Source of the DNA: Ctenosaura bakeri
Taxonomy: Eukaryota; Chordata; Lepidosauria; Squamata; Iguanidae
Length of the DNA: 64,000 bases
Direction of reading: 5' to 3'
Assembly (NCBI GenBank): GCA_948474755.1
Contig: CAOLHI010003141.1
Location: 1-64,000 of the forward strand
The notes below the pieces were generated by a model, which was not told the DNA's origin, did no database searches, and worked only from the letters and a program-made list of their open reading frames with translations. The translations under genes and the position numbers were made by a program. Shown here one piece after another: positions 58,490 through 64,000 of the stretch. Each line of letters starts with the position of its first letter. Positions within the stretch are counted from its first letter, which is position 1.

Positions 58490-59370
58490 AGAACGGAAAC
58501 CAGCACCGCATGTCCAAAGCGGGCATCTCCACGGGACCGGCAGTCAAGTTTGTAGTGGTGCACGAAGGTCGATGGTCGGGACCATGTCACCAGATGGCAC
58601 AGTTTCAGCAGACCAACTCCTCGCAGGAGAACTGCCAATGTCGCCACGGTTGTGGTAGAATGAGGCCAAAGCAACGCTGGTGGAGGCTTCCTGGCCTATT
58701 CCTATGCCAGCAGGATAGTCTGAGCCACCGCTTACAAGAAAACGTTGGGTGGATACCATGGGGTCTGTTCGACACCTGCCATATCACACAAAATGGGGTC
58801 TATCGAAAGGAAGCAGCCCTGTCTGCCTGTGTAGAAGGCCAAGGCCTGATGAACATCCCGGGAGTGAGGAGATTGCTCCAAAGGTGTAGTCGGGTCCGGA
58901 TGGAAGGTTGGCGAGATGATGTCGTGACCAAGATGGAAGGTAGACACCACCTTCGGCAAGAAGGAGATGTCAGGCCAAAAGACCATGGTGTACTTGCGGA
59001 ACACGAGGTAGGGGTCATCAGAACTTAAGGCTGTCAGCTCAACTGCCCTCCTGGCTGAGGTGACAGCCAGCAGGAGGCAATTTTCTTTCTTTCTTTCTTC
59101 CTTTTTTTTTTTTTTATGGTGAAAACTCTGTCATCAGGGCTCGAAGGGCAGCCTCATTAACTGCGATAGCAACAAAGAAGCAATCACAGCAGTAGCGGCG
59201 GCGATACTGGTGGTAAAGGAGCCGCAGGTCCTTCATAAACCACCTCACGGTAGCTGCCGATGGAGACCGTGGAGGTTGGAAAGCCACGAGAGCAGCAAAG
59301 TAAAGATGGAGCACCGTAGGCAGGATCACAAGCGGTACTGGCTCCTGGTGTGCTTCGGCAAAAAGCAAGC
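58490..59370 (-). pseudogene. DIRS tyrosine recombinase remnant
   Basis: On the minus strand, 59368-59114 reads LHLYFAALVAFQPPRSPSAA and VRWFMKDLRLLY, like the N-terminal core-binding part of DIRS recombinases. 59004-58732 reads DISFLPKVVSTFHLGHDIIS followed by FHPDPTTPLEQ, a block typical of the catalytic domain. 58674-58486 gives WSRPSTFVHHYKLD, which resembles the C-terminal segment carrying the conserved His/Tyr. The pieces lie in different frames, and a T-rich run at about 59085-59115 interrupts them. Family assignment rests on recalled motif similarity. Confidence 0.75.
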
Positions 59371-60369
59371 AATCATTGCCATTTGTAGTGATAGTGGCGG
59401 CATATCAACTCCTTCCTGGCCGCGATCAAGACGTTACCGATGACAGGATTGTCTAGGGTGGTATCCGCCCTGTATGGGAGGTCAGGAGTGGCAGGACTGG
59501 ACAGAGAAAAGACCATTTGGGGTGCGGCAGGAGATCCGGCGCTGTCAGAAGCTTAAGGAGTCGATCGCGAGCAGCCTCGAACAGGGGTCTGAAGCCGTGC
59601 TGCCTCGGCCATGAGGACAACGTTGGCTTGGTCCACGAGGACGCCCACTAGGTACATGAGGGGAAAGGAAAAATGGAGGAAACGCATAGAGGAACCCGCC
59701 GTGCCACCTGGAGTGGAAGTGTCGCCGATGGAATCCTCGAGGAGTACCGCCGAAAAAACTTTGCGTTCTGGTCGGTGGGGAAGAGCTCGATCATCGACTC
59801 GCCCCTCCAGTGTCGTAACATCTGGAATGTCTCGCTCGAGAGGGAGCACTTAAGATGACAAGTGGCATCCCTGCTGGGGCGACCGCTGTGGTATTTTCCT
59901 GCTCCGCCAGGTGCACCGCTACTGGCAAAGGTGAAGCAAGATTCACCAGTGCCAGAGGTCTAGGGCTATGTTGAGGAGGGCGTGGAATGAGTTCCTCCTT
60001 GCTTGTTGACATAACAAACTGCCGTTGTGTTATCTGTCAAGATGCACACCATACGGTCCGCAACCAAGTGGCGAAAATGCCCTTGGCGAAAACGCACTCG
60101 GCCTTCCCAATGGCAAGTCGTTCAAGGGCGTTGATGTGGAGGATGGTCTCGTCATCGATCCACCGGACCTGGGCTTAAGGCCACTACAGTGGGCTCCCTA
60201 TTCGAAAAAAGGGAATTGTCCATTGTCACCTACAGTGGGCTCCCCATCCGAAGAAATGGGGTGCCTATTGTCACCTTGAGCCATGAAAATGGTTCCCAAA
60301 AAGGGATCCCTGACAGGAGATGGTTGTAAGACTGCCACCGTAGCAGGGAGTGACGCATCTGCGGAGGTA

Positions 60370-60990
60370 TTCAACGCAGACGTCTCTGCTCGTACAGAGG
60401 CGGGTTGAAACTGAACCGAACAGTGCTGAAGAAGTCATTCAGGTAGGGGTAGGTCACCACGACCTTTGTCCGGAGGTATGATACCACAGGGGCCGTGTAT
60501 TTGGTGAAGGTCCTGGCCGTGGTAGAGAGTTTGAACGCTAACCCCCCGTACTGGTAACAGGTGCGGTCGACCACGAGCCATAGGTATCGTCTGCGCTGCG
60601 GGCAAAGCGATGCGAAAGTAAGCATCTCGGGATCGATGAAGGCGAGCCAGTCTTGAGGAGAGAGAGAGTGACCATCTTGACCTTTTTGGGGGGATACTCT
60701 CATTCACCCCTCCGTGGTCCAAGATAGACCACAGGGTTCTGTCCGATGTTCGGCACCGTGAAATACGGGGAGAAGGAGCCAGTGGTACTGGGTGAGGACA
60801 GAAGTTTCTCCATCGCTCCTCTTTGAAGCAGGAACTGGATCTCTTCTGGCAGAGTGGAGCTGGCCAGGGAAGAATAGTAGATGCCACGCGGGGGTATACT
60901 TCCAAATTGTGTGGCGCAGGTAAGAGGATATTCCCCAATTCCGTGGTAATGCGGTGCCAGGTAGTGGCGACCTGCAAAGGAGGCCAAGTA
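60370..60990 (-). pseudogene. DIRS reverse transcriptase remnant
   Basis: Minus-strand frame 60987-60700 holds LLQRGAMEKLLSSPSTTGSF and SPYFTVP, and frame 60703-60371 holds WLAFIDPEM, TCYQYGGLAFKLSTTARTFT and SYLRTK. The two are offset by a frameshift near 60700. The catalytic box reads YLNDFF (60428-60445), with Asn where the family has Asp (YLDDF), so the RT active site is damaged. A second overlapping frame (61136-60435) covers the same region and is a shadow. RNase H should follow in 59450-60370, where I see only broken frames. Confidence 0.82.
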
Positions 60991-61175
60991 CGGGACTTTG
61001 TCCCTGGTGAGCGCTTCTTCGCAGAAGAAGATTGGCGCCTCCGAGACAGTAGACGGTCAGGAAGGGGCCAAGCAAGGAGACCGGGGCTGAGAAGTCGAGG
61101 GTGATGACCTGCGTACGGTTGCAGACAGTCAGGCATATCGTGACTGGGTCGTTCATCGCCTGATCCAATACGGCA

Positions 61176-61478
61176 TTAAACAGCCCCTGGCCATCGAAGG
61201 AGAGGTTCTTGAACCTTCTCCTGCTGTCCTCTTAGATGCCCAATGATCTGTGCCACACATTTGTTTGCCGTGGCTCGGGCCTTAAGTAGTTGCATGGAGG
61301 AGACCCGGGCCGTCAATGGGAGGTCTTCAATGCACCTGTGGCTTTCCTCCTGCAGATCTGTGGAGCTTGGCCGCGCAAGGTGCCGGAGGGGGGCAGAGTT
61401 TACCATCGCAGCAGCAGCACCGCGGAATGAGTAGCCCACATGATGGCTGTGCAATGGTCCTCTGGCACTGAGTGACAA
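61176..61478 (-). pseudogene. DIRS gag-like fragment
   Basis: 100-codon minus-strand frame with LRHLARPSSTDLQEESHRCI and EDLPLTARVSSMQLLKARAT. It lies directly upstream of the RT remnant, where DIRS elements carry the end of their first ORF. No domain was identified beyond this position and the Leu/Glu-rich pattern. Confidence 0.5.
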
Positions 61479-61922
61479 GGCGAAACAGAACCGAATGCCA
61501 GAGTGTCCAAACAGGATGGGCTGTGGCCCACAAGTACTTCTGGTGAAGTCAGTGTGCCTCAGATGGCGGGCCCAGGGTCCTAGATTGATGGAGCCGCATC
61601 CAACACGTCTCCTAAGGCAAGGGTTGAGACAATTGAGTGGCCGGTGTCAACCCTACAGACTCAATTTCAAGTTGTAAGATCCCAATTTGGAGGAAAAATA
61701 TGTGTCCGGTAACGGTTGCAGGTCCGTGAAATCACAGGCACGGACAGGGTACCATAATTGGTCGGTACCGGCGGAGTAGTTGGAGGTGGAGATACTTTGG
61801 TGGCCCTAACAGTAGGAACCACGGGATGGAGACTGCAGCAGGCGATCAGTCGATCGGTGTCTCATGTTGGGGTGGGATCGGTCCCTATACGTGGGGGAAT
61901 AGGAATGATATGACATCGGTTG

Positions 61923-62006
61923 AAAACCTACCGTATTCCCAAGCAGTCTCCCATGCAAGTACTAACCAGGCCCGACCCTGCTCAGTTTCCGAGATCAGAC
62001 GAGATC
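61923..62006 (-). pseudogene. 5S rRNA fragment embedded in the DIRS element
   Basis: On the minus strand it reads GATCTCGTCTGATCTCGGAA, AGCAGGGTCGGGCCTGGTTA, GTACTTGCATGGGAGACTGC and TTGGGAATACGGTAGGTTTT. This corresponds to about nt 25-120 of 5S rRNA with around five substitutions and a short deletion near the 3' end. The internal promoter region and the terminal T-run are partly kept. Unlike the 5S SINEs in this window it has no SINE body after it. It lies in the sense direction of the DIRS element. Confidence 0.85.
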
Positions 62007-62319
62007 ATCTGTATAGGAAAAGTGCCATGGAGGGGTGGGGTGAGAAAAGGCCTGGTAGAGCAGGTCTCCCGCCGCTGTGAGGACGAACTCCTTGCATCCT
62101 CAGGGCGGTCCATCCTCCGAGGGTGATCGGCAGAGACACCACGGAAGCAAGGATAGGCGGGGCCGTAAGCGCGAGCCTTACCGCCGATGCATGATGCGTT
62201 CAGGGGTGGGAGAGGTGCGATCCCGTTACTCACGAGGTGTACTCCTCTCTTTCCCCTGTAACAGTCCACGCATGCTCGCCCGCTGCTGCTGCTGCAGATG
62301 ACGACCGGGCGCTGCGGCA

Positions 62320-63433
62320 CAGTCCCGACGGGCAGGCCCACGGTTCAACCGCTCAGGCTGACCAGGCGGGAAAAACGCAGCCGTAAAGATAGGCCAGCCC
62401 AAAAGGCACGGCCGAGGCGGTGATGTAGTCATCGTCGTCCTTAGGACGGTTCATCCGCTCAGGGTGATCGGGTAGAAAAACCCGCGGCAGCAAGGGTAGG
62501 CGGGCCTGAAGGCGCGGCCAAGCCATCGGTCTTGTCGCCATCGCCCCTTAGGGTGACCGAGCGGAAAGACCACGGCAGCTAAGATAGGCGGGGCCGACGG
62601 CGCAGCCAAGCCAGCGGTCTTGTCGTCGTCCTCCGGGCGGGCCAACCCCTCAAGGTGACCATGCAGGGAGACCGAGGCAGCGAGGATAGGCAGGCCCGAA
62701 GGCGCAGTCGAGCCAGCGGTCTGATCTTCATCCTCCAGGAGGTCCAACCCGTCAGGGAGACAGGGTGGAGAGTCCGCGGCAGTAAAGATAGGCAGGCCCG
62801 AAGGTGCAGCCAAGCCAGTGGTCTCGTTTCCGTGCTCCGGGTGGTCCATCCCATTAAGGTGACTGAGCGGAGAGGCCGCGGCAGCGAGAATAGGCGGGCC
62901 CAAAGGCGCAGCCAAGCCAGCGGTCCAGGTCTCATTTTCCGGGCGGTGCAACCCCTCAGGGTGACCGGGCGGAGAGAACGCGGCAGCGAGGATAGGCGGG
63001 CCCGAAGGCGCAGCCAAGTCGGCGGTCTGATCCTCCTCCTCCAGGCGGTGCATCCCATTAGGGTGACCGAGTGGAGACACCATGGCAGCGAGGATAGGCG
63101 GGCGCGAAGGCACAGCCAAGCCGGCGGTCTGATCCTCCTCCTCCAGGCGGTGCATCCCATTAGGTGACTGAGCGGAGACACCGTGGCAGCGAGGATAGGT
63201 GGGCCCGAAGGCGCAGCCAAGCGGGCGGTCTGATCCTCCTCCTCCAGGCGGTGCATCCTATTAGGGTGACCGAGCGAAGACACTGCAGCAGGGAGGATAG
63301 GCGGGCCCGAAGGCGCAGCCAAGCCGGCGGTCTGATCCTCCTCCTCCAGACGGTGCATCTCGTTAGGGTGACCGAGCGGAGACACCGCAGCAGCCAGGAT
63401 AGGCAGGCCCAAAGGCACAGCCAGGCCAGCAGT
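62320..63433 (-). repeat. Tandem 102-bp repeat encoding a 34-residue unit
   Basis: The anchor GGATAGGCGGGCCCGAAG (or a close variant) recurs at 62388, 62495, 62583, 62695, 62787, 62889, 62991, 63093, 63194, 63296 and 63398. Spacing is 101-102 bp in the right two-thirds and less regular on the left, giving about eleven units. On the minus strand one unit reads TAGLAAPSGPPILAAAVSPL then GHPNGMHRLEEEDQ, 34 residues. The unit length is a multiple of three, and the repeat stays open across units except for a 1-bp loss near 63160 that moves it to another frame. An isolated related anchor lies at 62152. Confidence 0.93.
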
Positions 63434-63673
63434 TTGGACCTTGAGTATCTCTGGGGGGTCCATCTTCTCAGCCGCACGTAAGGTATGTTTCCTTTCTTCT
63501 CTATCTCCTTTCGGGTGCTCTGAGAAGGAGGCCATTTTCATTGGGCGGGAGGGGGTGGCCAGGAGGATTAGGCCATTTGTGAGTCCAGTGTAGCCTCCCT
63601 GAAGAATGGTGTGCCCGATCAGGGCGTGGTCGCCAGGCACGCTGAGAAGACATTGTGGGCAGTCTAGCCGCAC
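62451..63673 (-). pseudogene. DIRS first-ORF region with 34-residue repeats (frameshifted)
   Basis: Minus-strand frame from 63673 begins MRLDCPQCLLSVPGDHALIG, has about 80 non-repeat residues and then enters the 34-residue repeats at 63433. A single-base deletion near 63160 shifts the reading. The repeat sense continues in a second frame (63155-62451). Each unit has a hydrophobic, Pro/Ala-rich half (LAAPSGPPILAAAV) and a charged half (MHRLEEEDQ). The position fits the gag-like first ORF of a DIRS element, but I recognise no known gag domain. Function unknown. Confidence 0.7.
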
Positions 63674-63922
63674 ATTAGGTTTTATTTTTTATTTTTTTTA
63701 CACAGCCTCTTCTTGGTGGTGAAGCCACAAGACAACAGAGTCCAATTCCTTTCAGGTGTTTCCCAGGAAAAAGGAGGGAATCCGACCTTACGACCACAAG
63801 GATGCAAGATTTGAAAAAAAAAGGGGGGGAGGAGTTTGAAGAGAAAGTCAAAAAACACGAACCAAAAGCCTTATAGGCAGCTGCAAAGCTAAGAACCTTC
63901 CGTTCGCTAAGGCAGACGAAAA

Positions 63923-64000
63923 AGAACTGAGGAGAGACTGTTGCTCGGCAGGCTGAGCATGCTGAGTGAGGGCATGGGGGAGGGATTCCTGCCGAGCTGC
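63923..64000. repeat. DIRS right terminal repeat (start only)
   Basis: Complement of 58228-58305 over 78 bp with two mismatches. The window ends inside it. It defines the 5' end of the minus-strand DIRS element and predicts that about 100 bp more of terminal repeat follow. Confidence 0.9.

Larger units (their letters stand above)
58120..64000 (-). mobile_element. DIRS-type retrotransposon (degenerate, continues past window end)
   Basis: DIRS elements encode a gag-like protein, reverse transcriptase/RNase H and a tyrosine recombinase in place of an integrase, and carry inverted terminal repeats. Here, reading on the minus strand from right to left, there is an ORF with 34-residue repeats (63673-62320), a gag-like piece (61478-61176), RT (60990-60370) and a tyrosine recombinase (59370-58490). 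The left terminal block (58126-58406) and the sequence at the window end are inverted copies: 63923-64000 is the complement of 58228-58305 with two mismatches. All coding parts have frameshifts or stops, so this copy is non-autonomous. It sits inside a SPIN-like hAT and within the PHKA2 intron. Confidence 0.88.

Noticed and set aside
58474..59028. 184-codon plus-strand frame
   Set aside because: Antisense to the tyrosine-recombinase remnant, whose motifs read on the minus strand.
60435..61136. 233-codon minus-strand frame
   Set aside because: Its sequence is Pro/Arg-rich without RT motifs. The recognisable RT blocks lie in the neighbouring frames of the same strand, so this is a shadow frame.
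61923..62006. Functional 5S rRNA gene
   Set aside because: The 5' part is missing and there is an internal deletion near the 3' end.
62655..63167. 170-codon plus-strand frame of repeated Arg-rich units
   Set aside because: Antisense reading of the 102-bp repeat. The sense of the element and the longer continuous frame are on the minus strand.
62320..63433. CRISPR array
   Set aside because: The units are contiguous 102-bp repeats without unique spacers, in a vertebrate retrotransposon.

Overview
This is vertebrate genomic DNA, most likely from a squamate reptile (probably an iguanian-type lizard). The genes have small exons spread over long, repeat-filled introns. The repeats also point to a squamate: tRNA-derived SINEs ending in CAA repeats, 5S rRNA-derived SINEs, palindromic MITEs, CR1 and L1 LINEs, a SPIN-type hAT element and a DIRS retrotransposon. 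No prokaryotic features were seen. The species call is inference; the repeat family names come from memory, without a database search.

Two protein-coding genes face each other. PPEF1 (protein phosphatase with EF-hands 1) lies on the plus strand from 3650 to 42481. I assembled 16 coding exons with GT/AG boundaries. Their phases all agree and their 2130 coding bases give an intact 709-residue protein. It has an N-terminal MGC acylation signal, an IQ motif, a complete PPP-family metallophosphatase core and three EF-hand positions, the first of them degenerate. About 14 kb downstream, on the minus strand, is the last coding exon of PHKA2 (phosphorylase kinase alpha, liver type; 56547-56720), ending in the CaaX box CLMQ. 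From memory, the human X chromosome (Xp22) has the same convergent PPEF1/PHKA2 order. I found no sign of RS1 in the window.

Layout: 1-985 is an L1 LINE fragment (minus strand, RT domain with FADD). 986-3649 holds MITEs. 3650-42481 is PPEF1, with introns full of SINEs, MITEs, palindromes, simple repeats, a CR1 3' end, an L1 3' end with target-site duplications and a Penelope-like remnant. 42482-56546 is intergenic, with an ancient LINE piece, a retroposed U2 snRNA fragment with 16-bp direct repeats, a palindromic MITE, a 5S-derived SINE and a hAT MITE. 56547-56720 is the PHKA2 exon. 57433-58119 is the left part of a SPIN-like hAT element. It is interrupted by a minus-strand DIRS-type retrotransposon that runs from about 58120 past the window end.

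The DIRS copy is the most unusual object here. It has inverted terminal repeats, tyrosine-recombinase and reverse-transcriptase remnants, a 5S rRNA fragment in sense orientation, and a tandem array of 102-bp units that reads as a 34-residue repeat in the element's coding direction. Its frames are broken, so this copy looks dead, but the 34-residue repeat and the captured 5S segment deserve a family-wide check.
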